DNA from: Hoplostethus atlanticus
Taxonomy: Eukaryota; Chordata; Actinopteri; Trachichthyiformes; Trachichthyidae
DNA length: 64,000 nt
Assembly (NCBI GenBank): GCA_034670405.1
Contig: JAXDDX010000039.1
Coordinates: 3,011,001 to 3,075,000, forward strand
Reading direction: 5' to 3'
A model generated the notes under the pieces. That model made no database searches, was not told the origin of the DNA, and worked only from the letters and a program-made list of their open reading frames with translations. This document shows positions 23,395 through 34,512 of this stretch, one piece after another (position 1 is the stretch's first letter; each line of letters opens with the position of its first letter). Both the position numbers and the translations under genes were made by a program.

Positions 23395-23580
23395 CGCCCA
23401 GGGTCTTTCTGGCCAAGCACCAAATCCTCTATTACACATTTAAACAAGGAAATATCAGAAATACGCACCAGAGAAGTCCTTATGTACAAGACAATGCTTT
23501 GACTTTTATTAAACCCAATGTAGCCTCACTTTAACCTCGACACTAGAAACCATGTAGACGTCTTTAAATGGCCGATGAAC
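23395..23580. repeat. Dispersed repeat, copy 2 (related to 262-560)
   Basis: Collinear with the left-edge copy, sharing ACACATTTAAACAA, GCACCAGAGAAGTCC, CAATGCTTTGAC, CAATGTAGCCTCACTTTA and TCTTTAAATGGC. Same orientation, diverged. Confidence 0.6.
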
Positions 23581-24590
23581 ACAACTTGCTGTGGGATTCT
23601 TGATACTTGGCCAACAGATTATTAGCCATGAGAAATAAAATACTCTTAGACATGCAGGACAGCGGTGCTAGTCCTAGTACACATTAATGAGACTGAACAT
23701 CACTGGACCTTCACACACAGTCCAGTAGTAAAGTCTACCCTAACTGGAGACCGGGTTAAACTCTCTACCGATATTGGATTGTGCATCTAGCTCATCATGA
23801 ATGATTATATAATAAACAATTTAATGTTTAATAATCTCCATGAACTCAACGACAAAGTAAGAATAAGCACATTATTTACACTGGCTTAGTTACTCAGCAG
23901 CATGAGGGAATCTTCATCAGGGTATCATTTATTGTTTTATACAAAATGTTATTTAGATCATTGAAATGAAACCTTGATGGAAACCGTCGTCGCTCCTCCT
24001 TTTGATTCATCAGCGAAGCTCCGAGGTGGACCGAGCTGCATCCCAGGTGGTCTATGGTGATGCTGATGGTGCTGGCTCGGTCACCATCATCCTTTAAATC
24101 ACTTCTTAAAACGTACCTTCATCGTGACGCCTTTCTGGAATATTTGGCTTTTACTTATTTTATCCTTATTGTCTGATAGCAATTTATTCCTTTTGTTTTA
24201 TTCCTTTTAGTTTTGTCCCTCATTCTTTATTCATCTTATCCTTTTTTTTGTCATTGATGATTTTTATTTTCTCTTTGTAAGGTTGTTATATAAATCAATA
24301 CATTATGAACCCAGCAGCATACCTGCATTCCCCCGTTTCCTCTCAACATCTGAGTAAAGTGTTTATCCACCATCATGGTGTGAGACTTTTCATCACATCC
24401 TTTCATTCACTCCTTTTCATGGTTGTGTGGGGTGGTCGCCTATCCCAGCATGCACTGGGAGGAGGAGCGGTCGCCACTCCATTGCAGGGTCGTCCTGTAT
24501 CCTGGGTACCTGAAATTTGGACAGAGTTAAGAACTGAACGAACCGATCACAGATTCAGTGAAATTCCCGGTTCATGAAACACCGACCACG
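23581..24590. other. Intergenic, no gene seen
   Basis: No exon is recognised. It lies just beyond the proposed 3' end of the chd6-like gene. Confidence 0.5.
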
Positions 24591-24611
24591 CACAAACGAA
24601 AGTTGAAAGTC

Positions 24612-24635
24612 ATCTTTTATTGCACAATAAAAGAT
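24612..24635 (-). terminator. Palindromic poly(A) signal, candidate chd6 3' end
   Basis: ATCTTTTATTG (24612-24622) and CAATAAAAGAT (24625-24635) form an inverted repeat with AATAAA on each strand. On the minus strand the signal is followed by GTTTGTGCGTGGTCGGTGTT (about 24600-24581), a good GT-rich downstream element. No comparable element follows on the plus strand. Confidence 0.45.
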
Positions 24636-25267
24636 CACACATACCATGTTCTGAATCATGAGATTGGTCCACATGGGAATACAGAGAGCTATAGTTACAA
24701 ATAAGAAAACAAAAAAAATCAAATAAAAAAAACAAGATAAAAACCCCACCACAAAACTTCTTTTATCGGCGATGTTGGGTTTCTGACGTGAGGATCAGCC
24801 GGTTACCGTCACTGTTCCACATCTTGGTGAGTTATGATCCCATGTAACATACAGTGCACTTGGTTCAATGGTATTAGTTGGAAGGGTTTTGTACAGTAAA
24901 TCCAGCATCAGTGGCCATGACACGTTATATTGGGCTGGGTGGTTTCACAGACATGAATTTAACACATTTCATCTTCGGATTCATTTTTTTGTTGGGTCTC
25001 CTTCCTCAGTGCCTTTAGTGTTGTAGGGTGTGAAGTTCATTTATCCCACATGCCGTCAACTGGCTTCATTATACCAGATAAACTTCCCATCCCAACCTCC
25101 CAGTCGTCGTTTTTGTCACTGATATTCTGTATTTTAGCTCTTTATTCATTGCAATTATGTTTTTTTTGCTTTGCCTTGCTGCATTTTCCCAAGAGACACT
25201 GAGGTCTGGAGCTTGAACTTAAAATGCTCTAATGTCATTTTGCACTGGTAGCAACCTCCCTTGAAAT

Positions 25268-25452
25268 CAGAGGTGTAAAAATCCCTGGGTTCAGAAAGTA
25301 AAAGTCCTGCCAGGATTTTTCACCACCTGTGCTCTTAACCAGTTGATCGCAATTATCAGTCCCTCCCCATGCTGGAGGATGAACTAATTAGAAAACCTAA
25401 ATAAAACCCTGGCAAATCCTTTTACTTTCTGGACCTGGATTCTACACCACTG
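25268..25452. mobile_element. hAT-type MITE with exact 8-bp target duplication
   Basis: The terminal inverted repeats begin CAGAGGTGTAAAAATCC and end GGATTCTACACCACTG, extending inward through a shared CAGAAAGTAAAAG core. Direct repeats CTTGAAAT flank it at 25260-25267 and 25453-25460. The element is 185 bp with no coding capacity, and lies in the probable chd6 3' UTR. Confidence 0.88.
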
Positions 25453-26109
25453 CTTGAAATCAATGTGTACAATAAGCTGCCAGTGCAAATGCAGAAACCT
25501 TTCCCTTTCATGTGTACAAGTGACTAATGAAGAAAAACAACAGACTAAAATAGAAACATCATGGTATCTTGATTAAGTCCTTAAAGGATTATTCCTGTTT
25601 TTTTTCATGCTGCCCTCGTCTCTCCCTCTCATCTCACATTAAGCTGCAGTTCTAGATTATGATTCTGCTAAAAACAAAACACCTGAGTGTCTGTGAAACC
25701 AGCCGATATGTCATGAACTTGGATCCAGAGCCGGATCTTTAGAGTAGTGACATGGTGAGGTTTTGCTCATTCATTTTTTTTGGGGGGGGGGAATAATTTC
25801 TTTATGGACCAACATGACCAACATCTCAGTGACACATCTGGTAATCGTAGAAGACTCGGGGTCTAGCTAGCAAAAGCAGGAGCAGCAACATGTTGAGCAA
25901 AATGTACTGGAGTGAGTATTAAAAATGTCCATGATGGAGGTCGTCTGCAGTCTGAGGTCCTAATTGTGTTTAACAAAGTAATAACATACGTCCTTGCTTC
26001 CTTCCTCCTCCCGTTAAAGGACCGGTTTGAGATTTGAAGACGCCCGTCTAATTCCTCGCTAACCAAAACACTTATAACACTTTGAGAAATTGGCAGGTGA
26101 TATTTTACT

Positions 26110-26235
26110 CATCCTTCCCCTTTTGCTTGCCCCCCCCACCTGAAGCTGGTAGGGATTCAGTGTCAGCAGGGCAGATGCTGCCAACACAGGGGATTTGAAC
26201 CCAGGGCCCATGTGAAGGTCTTCCTTCTCTTGAAC
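26110..26235 (-). mobile_element. SINE-like remnant with inverted box B
   Basis: On the minus strand CTGGGTTCAAATCCCCTG (about 26205-26188) contains the tRNA-type box B GGTTCAAATCC. No clear box A or A-tail is seen. It could be chance. Confidence 0.4.
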
Positions 26236-28254
26236 TTAAATTTAAGTGACAGGAACGATGTTTTAGGATGCAGTCAACTTTTTGGAGCTCGTGAAGGGAA
26301 TTCAATAAGACAGGCCTCTGAAAACCCACAACCCCTCCTCTGATTCAGTACGCTTCACTAATCAAACATCTATGTAAGTTGTAATTGGTTAAATCATAAA
26401 AGAAAAAAAAATGTTTTTAGTACGGCATCGTAAAACACTTGATGTTCCAACTGCAACTACATGAGGGACTAACTATTCAGTGTTTTCATATCAGCAATTT
26501 CTCCAAGAAGAAAAAGGAAGGAAGGATATATTTTTCTAAGTGGTATTCACACAAACGCCAAGTTGTATACGGCCTGTTCTTACTGTTTTATCTATCATGT
26601 CCAACCATGCAGTTTCTAGTGCACATACAGCAGCCACATTGTGTTTCTAGTCATCCAGCCATCTTCTCCTAATGTGCAGAGAAAAACACTGAGTGCGCGA
26701 TTTATAAATGGACCACCTGTTGGCTGCATCCTAGGATGGGAAACTGTACATGTATTACAGCCCAATGTTCGCAATGAAAGTGACGCAGGTTTGAGCCTAT
26801 CGAAGATGAGAAAAGATGAGATGCTCTTGTTGGGACACTGTTTGCACTGTTTCGATTACAACTGGTGACCCAAAGTGGCTGGAAAACATGATCTAAAAAG
26901 CAGATTAGTAGTTGATGAGGGTCATAGGAAGAGACGATTACTTTAAGTCCATGTGAACCAAACTGCCGCTGTCTTTCAGGAGACCATCCAAAGTAACAAG
27001 CCGGCCGTTAAACAATCATGAAACAACGTTGCTAAGACGAGAACTGTACAATAAATACATCATTTATGATGAGATAAAGGTTTACATTATTTTATGAGTT
27101 GAAATTGAGGTGACCGTTCTTAAGAACATTAAGTTTATCAAAAGGACTGCAACAGAAAGAAAACAGTACACACAGTAAAAAAAAAAAAAGGCATGACGTG
27201 ACATGAAAAGACATTAATACAGAACCATCTTTGTCATTGACCTTGAACTGTAGTCACATACTGCACCCATGAGTTTGTTTCAAGTTTTTACACAATAAGC
27301 CAGTAACAGGAATAAATGTGCGTGAGTGGGCTGTGGACTTATGGGAGTTTGAGGTTTTTTTTCCTTTTAAAACGTACGTATACCTTAGCTGTAGTATAAA
27401 TAACATATGGTTTCCCCTTCAGATTCGTTGTTGCCTTTTTTCGGTAATCTGAAGAGACACACATGAACTCAACAATCAAAGCCTCGAGTTGTATACATAC
27501 TTTGTGTGCATTGTCATCCTGGATGTGCAAGCTACCAAACTGAAGGCCTCGTACAACAAGAGAATGGTTTGAGATTGAATGGCCAGCTTCACTGAACAGC
27601 ATCGTGTCATCTGCAAATAGTGAAATCCCAAAAAGCAGGCATGGTTCCATTTCCATACAGGTCACTTCCCCGTGGATGACCTCACTACGTCAGCATGTCG
27701 TCAACATAGTGCGTGAGTCAAGCGCACAGAAAAAAAGAGCATATATTGAACAAAACTAATTTTAGAGGCACTGGTAATAAAACGTTGTTTCTTGTTAACT
27801 CTCCATTTGTGCTTCGAGGGCTGACTGATTGACTATTGGGAAAAATGTGATTTTGACAGTGGTACTAGCGTTAACTTTTGAAGATCATGCACCAAAGCCA
27901 TGTATGCATACAACCGAAGGGTAACTGAGGACAAACTAAACACAAATACCTTGATATATAATTTCCAATATGGAGTTGTAACAAAACGTCTATATAAAAA
28001 GCACTAGCTAAATAAGGCATTTTACTTTGAATAATATGTAATGAAACTAAGGAAGAAAAAGAATGTCATATTTGGTGAAAATTTGGCAAAGCAAAAGAAA
28101 AACAAAACAAATGTACAATAAATTATATGTAGCCACAAAGTTGTGACAAGGCAACAATAATTATGTCTTTTCAACAAGAAAAGGTGAACTTTAAGGGCAA
28201 GACAGAGATAGAAATACAAATCCACAATAACATCCTGGACAGGGCTAAGTTGTA

Positions 28255-28305
28255 TGCACACACACACTCAAAAACACACACACACACACACATACACACA
28301 CACAG
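28255..28305. repeat. (CA)n microsatellite
   Basis: Interrupted CA repeats. On the minus strand, if transcribed in the chd6 UTR, this is a GU-rich tract. Confidence 0.85.
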
Positions 28306-29269
28306 AAAGGAAAGACTGTATAGGGACAGGTAAACAATCACCCAAAGACATTGTGCAAAAATGTTTTCATATCAGAAAACAAAAAAACAAAAGTGAAGTC
28401 CAACGTTAAGCAAAAAGAAAAACATTTGACATATATCCCCCAAATACAGACCCTGTTGTGAAAGACTGCGAATAAAACCAGCGCTTTGCATCCATTTAAT
28501 GTACAGTACAGTCTGGTCGATACAGGAAACACTGGGACTAACTTGAACGCAAAAATCCCCCCTCGCATATGTCAAGTAACCTTTCAGTGAAGAAACCAAA
28601 TATAAGGAGAAAGAAACACATGGTGCACTTGTAAACCATAAAGAAAACAACAGCAATATACAGCGAAAGATTTACATAGTTAGAAACTCTTAGTATGGCC
28701 TGCTAGTCTACAGGATATTAAAACTTATCTGAGGAACAGAAACGAGACGAAGAGCGACGACGAGGCACTCAGCCCGACCGAGTCACACTGCTTTGTATCC
28801 CTCTTCCTTCCTGGTTCATCGGTTTTTCACTCCTAAAGACACTCTTCCCTTTCACTGGACAGATAGTTGAGAATGGACAGATCTCTCTCTGAACACAGAA
28901 TCCCACCCTGACAAGGAGAAACGAGGAGAGGACGGCATTGTCACAAAAGCCTGCTTTAATGTTATGCTGCACTGTAACCGTTCGGCAGCCGCCATTTTGC
29001 ATTACTCGTGATAAGCCATCGGTTAATTGATTAGCCATTGGTTAATTCAATTAGGGGCTCAAAATGGTGCAGGTAAAAGCAACACACAAGGATTTTCCAA
29101 GACAAAAATGTCCTCTCCTCCTTTTTCCCCCCAAGCATCCCACTCTCCTCCTCAATGTTTGTTGGATAGGGTCCTATGGCATCTGCTCATGACCGCCCCC
29201 TATTGGCCTGGCTGGGCTCTTCTCAGGTTACACTGTTTTCACGATTAGACCCAAACGCTGGGCAAAGCA

Positions 29270-29296
29270 GGGGGGGGGGGGGGGGGGTGGGGGGGC
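29270..29296. repeat. Poly-G / poly-C tract
   Basis: About 24 G with one T on the plus strand. On the minus strand it would be a C-rich run in the UTR. Confidence 0.9.
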
Positions 29297-30708
29297 ACCT
29301 CTCAAAGTGACTTTGTGTCTGAAAAAGAATCTAAAAATTAAAAAAAAATCTTTAAACTAACATGTTAAAAAATAATACAACAGATTACTCTCATGATTGT
29401 TCTCTGCTTTTTTAATAAAAGCAAATAAAAAAGTGGAGTTTTTATTGTTTTGAGTAGCTGCTGTACTCAACCTTTCATGTTCAAGTCTTCTAGTGTGGAG
29501 GCATGACATTACATTTTAACCCTCTAAATGTCCTTTAAAAAGTACATACAGCAGCAATGGCATAGCATTGATAAGAATAATGACAGTAACTGAAACAAGT
29601 GTGACTGGCAGACAATGCTATCTTAAAATTAAGATATAACATTCATGCCTAGGATTTATCAACCTCACTTGTATCGTGACCTCTTTGACCTTGTAGTCGG
29701 TATTAAGTCACAAATCTCTGGATTTTTAACCCTGTTAAAATCACCCGGCAACCATTAGAGGTAAACATGGGACTTATCCATCTAGAAGGAATATAAACCT
29801 TGAAACTTGATGATTCAGCTTAATCAGGGGGTACTAAACTTAGTGTATGTGGTTGTCGTTTTAAAACCTCATCTATAATATGTAACACACTGGAAATACA
29901 TTGAGATCTTTCGTTTTGGGAGCTTAAAAATCACACCTGGGTGATATGTGATATTTTACATACCAACTGATTTAAAAGGGCTACTTAAAACGTATTTGGG
30001 CTGCTGTCTGTTTTCTTGGCAGCGTTGACGAGGAAGGGCCGGCAACACTGTCTGAAAGAATTTAAATTGAGTGTTTTAGTTGTTTAGTGCTGTTCAGAGA
30101 CCCTTCAACCTACCAAGATGAACCTCCGGGTGGATCCAGCCAACAGTTTAAACATTGCACAAAGAGAACCCAAAAATATCAAATGATTTCAGTGGGGTGT
30201 GCTGGAAATTAAATGAAACATAGTACTCTGGTGAACGGGCTCATTTTTAACCTTGCACATACGATAACCAAGTGCTCCCATCTCGGATCACTTTGAGCTT
30301 TCATCAGCACAGCCACGTCGACGCTGTTAGCTTGTTAGCTTGCAGTGTTTGTGTTGCGCCTCCCACTGAGGAGCGTCCCTCCCGACTCAGTCTCGATGCA
30401 GAATGAAGGGGGGAGAATACACAGAAGATCGTTTCTTACGGCAGTCTTTGTATACAAGGAGGGAGAGGAGCAGGTGGGCGGGCTCTAGGTATATAAACAT
30501 GACCAAGTCGGATATAATCATCATCATCATCATCATTATTATTAGTCATCATCATAATAAAAGTCTTTACATGGACATTGACTGACAGACACGGCACAAA
30601 CTTTACACTGTTGCGCAGTCAAGAAAGAGAGAGAGGAAGGAGGAGACAGCAGGGGGAGGTCGTCTCATGTACTCCTCCTTTTACAATCCTCATCTGTTTT
30701 CTCCTCCT

Positions 30709-31926
30709 CTACCCTTCCTCCCCTTTGATCTGTCTCTCCTCCTCAGTCGCTTGCTTCTCTTCGCTGTCCTCCTCTCTTTCCTCTCCACTCCTTTCGTCTG
30801 TGGTTGCTCCCTCAGGATGGTTATGGGAGTCCGGCTCCTGGGGCTCTGTAGGCCCGACCTCTCCATCTCCCTGCCCCGTCTGCACCTCCTCAGCAGGCCC
30901 GGGGCCCGGGGCTGGAGCTGGGTCCGGGTCCGGAGCTGATGCGGAGGGGATGTAGGAGGAGGAGGAGGCAGGCTGCGGGGTGCCACTAGCCTTCGCTGTA
31001 CTGTCTCTCTCCTCTGCCTCTCTCGCCGTCTCCCTCTCCTTCTCCTCCTCTCTCTCCCCTTCTTCCCTCCCTCTCTTCCTCCTTCTCTTGGGGCTGCCCG
31101 AGGAGCCGTCTCCTGCGCCAGGGGGCATGGCGGGCAGCGCCATGATGCCACCGTGGGGCAGGAACATGTGAGGGTAGAGCAGGCCGTGGGACATGCCTGG
31201 GATCAGGAAGGGGTTGAAGGTTAGATGGCTGCCGGTGCCAGCTCCAAGATGGCTGGAGCCAAACTGGACTCCGCTGGTGGAGGTAATGATGGCTGCTGAC
31301 TCCGCCCCTCCCTTCTCCTCCCTCCTCCTCTCCTTCTCGCCTGCAGAGCCCGAGGAGCCCTCTCTCTCAGCAGGAGTCGTTGAGGAGGGGCTGGCTGCTC
31401 CGGATGCCGATGGTGCAGTTGTCGTGGTGACTATGGCAGCACCCAATGAGGAGGAGGAAGAGGAGGAGCTGGGGTGATGAGGAGGGGGCGTGTGTGACAT
31501 CATGGCACCTACACTGAACATAGCGTGCTGTGTGAGTGCTGCTCCGTGGGGGTGCGGGATGCCATGCAGCATCATGGGTAACATACTCAACCCGTTCTTG
31601 GCATCTTCTGCCGAGCCTCCAACTCCACCCCCTGCTGGGACAGCTGTAGCAAAACCGTGCGGGAATCCGGCCGCCATGATCCCAGAGATGGGAATACCGG
31701 GAATACCACCACGGAGGTTCTGCATGGCCACCATGGATTCCATGCTGCCAATCAAGCCACCGTTCATGAAGAGGGGCGGGCCAAGGCCAGATTGGGACGA
31801 ATCAGAGACGGAGAGGAGGGGCTTGGGCATCTCGCTGCGAGGCCGACGCCCACGTCGCCTGGAGCCCGGGTCTCTGTTGACTGGCTCCGTCAGGATCCGA
31901 GAGAACTTCCCTTCAGGGAGGAAACC
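30709..31926 (-). CDS. chd6: chd6 exon w32 (last): C-terminal tail and stop
   Basis: The acceptor is TCCTCCTCTGCAG|GGTTTC. It encodes GFLPEGKFSRILTEPVNRD, then SRRRGRRPRSEM (an AT-hook-like RGRRPR), KNGLSMLPMML, LTFNPFLIPGMSHGLLYPHM and FLPHGG, then a KRRRKRGRE basic run and a Glu/Pro-rich end with stop at 30709-30711. The 405 codons match the CHD6 tail architecture. The Glu/Arg-rich and PDPDPAPAPGPG segments look like low-complexity expansion. Confidence 0.9.
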   Translation of the reverse strand, partial: GFLPEGKFSRILTEPVNRDPGSRRRGRRPRSEMPKPLLSVSDSSQSGLGPPLFMNGGLIGSMESMVAMQNLRGGIPGIPISGIMAAGFPHGFATAVPAGGGVGGSAEDAKNGLSMLPMMLHGIPHPHGAALTQHAMFSVGAMMSHTPPPHHPSSSSSSSSLGAAIVTTTTAPSASGAASPSSTTPAEREGSSGSAGEKERRREEKGGAESAAIITSTSGVQFGSSHLGAGTGSHLTFNPFLIPGMSHGLLYPHMFLPHGGIMALPAMPPGAGDGSSGSPKRRRKRGREEGEREEEKERETAREAEERDSTAKASGTPQPASSSSYIPSASAPDPDPAPAPGPGPAEEVQTGQGDGEVGPTEPQEPDSHNHPEGATTDERSGEEREEDSEEKQATEEERQIKGEEG

Positions 31927-32259
31927 CTGCAGAGGAGGACATGACAGGACGAGGTTAAACCAAAACACCCTGAGCTGAATGGTATCCATGTATCTCCATA
32001 ACAGGAGGTTCTCAAACTGGGTCACAAGGTGATTTGGGGGATTTCCAACATAAAAACTCTAAAATACAACTACTTACTAACTTACTACTTACTATACTTA
32101 CTAAGATGTATCTAATAATGCCTTTTTTCTAGTGAAATAATGGATATTTGCAGCCTCTATGCTTCCTCCAGTGAAACCACCTCCATCACCATCGTGCTTC
32201 AGCAGCTCATCAGTCGGCATATCAAACAGAGACCTGCTGCTGTGGTGTATTTCACTTAC

Positions 32260-32364
32260 AGAGTGTTTGACCACGTCGGCCCAGTCTGGAGCTACGTAGT
32301 ACTCCAAGTTAGCATCCAACCACCGGGACAGCTCCTTTATGGCTGGAGCCATAGCGCCACCAAG
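32260..32364 (-). CDS. chd6: chd6 exon w31: second half of BRK module 2
   Basis: The acceptor is GGTGCAG|CTTGGT and the donor is CACTCT|GTAAGT. The exon is 105 nt, phase 0. It encodes [20 protein letters not shown] then [15 protein letters not shown], the GGAMAPxxKxLxxWLxxNPEY...PDWxxVVKxS core of the BRK domain. The usual NPEY is NLEY here. A near-copy of the first 30 bp with its acceptor lies upstream at 32425-32485. Confidence 0.93.
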
Positions 32365-32424
32365 CTGCACCACACGGAAACACAACACAATGTCATATTA
32401 GAACAACGACACACCACAATATTC

Positions 32425-32485
32425 ATTCAGCTTTGAGGCAGCCTGTGTTATTAATGGGTGGAACCACGGCGCCACCAAGCTGCAA
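32425..32485 (-). pseudogene. Partial duplicate of exon w31 with intact acceptor (possible poison exon)
   Basis: On the minus strand TTGTTGCAG|CTTGGTGGCG (AG at 32481-32480) leads to LGGAVVPPINNTGCLKAE and a stop. The first ten residues mirror [10 protein letters not shown] of the true exon 115 bp away. It is only 80 bp from the w30 donor and is in frame with it. Use of this acceptor would remove the BRK core and tail. Whether it is ever spliced cannot be told from sequence. Confidence 0.65.
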
Positions 32486-32515
32486 CAAAAGACAGCAAGT
32501 CACATATATGTTCAA

Positions 32516-32518
<3 letters not shown>

Positions 32519-32554
<36 letters not shown>
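32519..32554. repeat. (GT)n microsatellite 4 bp inside the w30 donor intron
   Basis: About 18 GT units on the plus strand, so a CA run in the chd6 transcript, starting just after the donor GTATAA of exon w30. CA runs near donors are known hnRNP L binding sites. Confidence 0.93.
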
Positions 32555-32557
<3 letters not shown>

Positions 32558-32559
32558 AC

Positions 32560-32700
32560 CCTGCGTCCGGTGCCTCTGTGCACCACGGGGACCCTCTCCT
32601 CCCCCGTCAGAGAGTTGACATCCAGCTTGGTGGGGTCTTTGCAGCGATGCCTCCTCTGCTTGGGACGCTCCACGAAGCCATGCAACAGGCCTGCTCCGGA
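32560..32700 (-). CDS. chd6: chd6 exon w30: link between BRK modules
   Basis: The acceptor is CTCCCTGCAG|TCC and the donor is CGCAGG|GTATAA. The exon is 141 nt, phase 0. It encodes ERPKQRRHRCKDPTKLDVNS and LTGEERVPVVHRGTGRR, the family signature PKQ+RHRC+xPxKLDxNxLTGEERVPV that sits between the two BRK modules in CHD6/7/9. Confidence 0.94.
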
Positions 32701-32702
32701 CT

Positions 32703-33454
32703 GCAGGGAGAGAGAGGAGGAGGGAGAGGAGGATGGAAAGAGGGAGGAAGGAGAAAGAGAGAGATTCTGTGAGACAATGCATTCACACTGCAAGAAACAC
32801 GATCAACAAGTCAGCAGGAGTCCATTCATTCCCTGGTGCACAAGCTTGTTGAACGTTTTCAGTCATGGTCAGATTTCCTTCTCTGTTTCTACTGGTGTGA
32901 TTCTGCTTCATGAACAACAGTTCTGCCTGCCAGGTGGGAAAGTTGATTACAGGCTGTAATTTACAGCCATTCAAAGCTTCCCACTTCTCTACAACGTTTA
33001 TCTAAAGTGACGGGAAGAAACATTTCAAAACCGATGCTTGGAGAACGGCTGCATCCATCCTGACCTGCTGACCGAAAGGAACCAATGAGAAGCATCAGGT
33101 TACTTTAGTAAAGTTAATTGTTACAACTTTAGCTAAGTGAAGCCATAATATCATACCCTGACTACAACTACAGTATTTAGCTCAGTTAACAAGTAGTACT
33201 TTATATTACGTCTTTCATGCCATTGAAAACCATGACTTTACTGGTATACTACGTTAGTAAAACTTTCACAATAATACAACTTTTACTGTGTTCTATTAAT
33301 TAGAAACCCTGAAAAAATAACAGTTTCGTACAAAATGATTTTTGCAACAGCGAAACAGTTTCATGGTTTAGAAAGAGTGAAGGTTTCCCCGTTAACTCTT
33401 GAAGACAGACCAACAGATTCACACAGAAACAAACCGACCAATCAGAAGACTCAC
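32703..33454 (-). other. chd6 intron, no gene seen
   Basis: A GGA/GA-rich tract lies at 32705-32765 (pyrimidine-rich in the transcript, near the w30 acceptor). The rest has no recognisable feature. Confidence 0.6.
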
Positions 33455-33688
33455 GTGAGCGAAGGTGGGCAGATCCATGCTGTAACCGGGGTTCTGCCTC
33501 AGCCACTCCATCAGGCCTTTGCTGGCTGCCTCCCTGTCAATGGCCACAATCTCCGGCTGGGGGGGCGTCTGGGTGGGGGTGGGGGTGGAGGAGGGCGTGG
33601 GGGGACCAGCGGGTCGCTCCGAGGGAGACGGGGACGGCGAGGAGGTGGAGGAGGAGACGGAGGAGTGGCTGATCAGCTCCACCCTGCC
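33455..33688 (-). CDS. chd6: chd6 exon w29: BRK module 1
   Basis: The acceptor is CCCTCTGCAG|GGCAGG and the donor is GCTCAC|GTGAGT. The exon is 234 nt, phase 0. After a Ser/Pro/Thr-rich stretch it encodes EIVAIDREAASKGLMEWLRQ and NPGYSMDLPTFAH, the KGLxxWLxxNPGY BRK core. Confidence 0.92.
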
Positions 33689-34512
33689 CTGCAGAGGGAG
33701 ACAGACACAAAGCGGCTGGTCAGACGAGCTTCAGACGGCGACCGGACCGTGAAAACAGAAGCTGCAACCACGAGGCAGATTGTGTTTCTGATACAAGCCT
33801 ACAAAAAAAACACCTTGGACTTATTTTCATTACAACTTCTTAGACGACCCTTCTAGGGCAACAGGGATATTGCCTGGGCATTATGGCTGTGCTCCTTACT
33901 GTTGGCTCATTCTACTGTTGCACTGTTGGGAATGTTGGCTAAATTCATAAAATGGGGGGGGGGGGAATCATAGCATTTGTTTTAACCTGCTTGGAGGACC
34001 AGATGGGTGGAGTTTGCCAAACAGGAGGATCTGGAACGTTAAGGCAATCACAGGAAAGTATTTGAAACTCAATTTTATATTAATTTCTGTGATTGATAAC
34101 TTCTGAATTCCCCTCATGGTGTAGATCTCATCCATCTGGAGCGCCAAGCAGATTCAAATAAACACTGAAACTCATTTGCAGCCCTGCAGCCCAACGGATC
34201 TGGCTGCAGCACGACCCTACTTTGCCAGCTAGCGATTGCTGCTATGCTGTGACAGAAGCCTTGGTCGTAGCTGCGTTGACGTGTTTTTATTTGTAATTGC
34301 ACTTTGTATGATGTAACATGGACCAGTAGAGCGCTCGTGGTGAGCACAGGGCCTCCATCTTTCCTTCTGTCCATGGATCCCTTTCTCTCTCCCATCTACC
34401 CTCCTGGGCTTCAGGCAGGCGCTACGCTGTCTGACACGCCTCCTTCGCTTTCCCTCCCCGACTCTCTCCTCCTCCCCCCCATCCCTCCATCTATCCATCC
34501 CCCTCTACCGAC
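33689..34512 (-). other. chd6 intron, no gene seen
   Basis: Contains a poly-G run at 33955-33966 and a pyrimidine-rich end near 34430-34500. No other feature is recognised. Confidence 0.6.

Larger units (their letters stand above)
24591..30708 (-). other. chd6: Probable long 3' UTR of the chd6-like gene
   Basis: No coding exon follows the chd6 stop at 30709. The stretch is AT-rich, poor in large repeats and contains many stops in all frames. The best minus-strand poly(A) signal with a GT-rich downstream element is at 24616-24621. This would make a UTR of about 6.1 kb containing a 185-bp MITE (25268-25452), a SINE-like piece (about 26110-26235), CA repeats (28258-28305) and a poly-G tract (29270-29296). 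The extent is inferred; internal poly(A) sites such as the minus-strand AATAAA near 29440 could end it earlier. Confidence 0.4.

Noticed and set aside
24305-24577. 90-codon plus-strand frame beyond the chd6 UTR
   Set aside because: No recognisable protein, no promoter or splice support.
27339-27665. Minus-strand frame containing GISLFADDTMLFSEA, like the FADD catalytic box of LINE reverse transcriptases
   Set aside because: Only about 15 residues fit. The flanking residues show no other reverse transcriptase motif, so at most it is a tiny relic.
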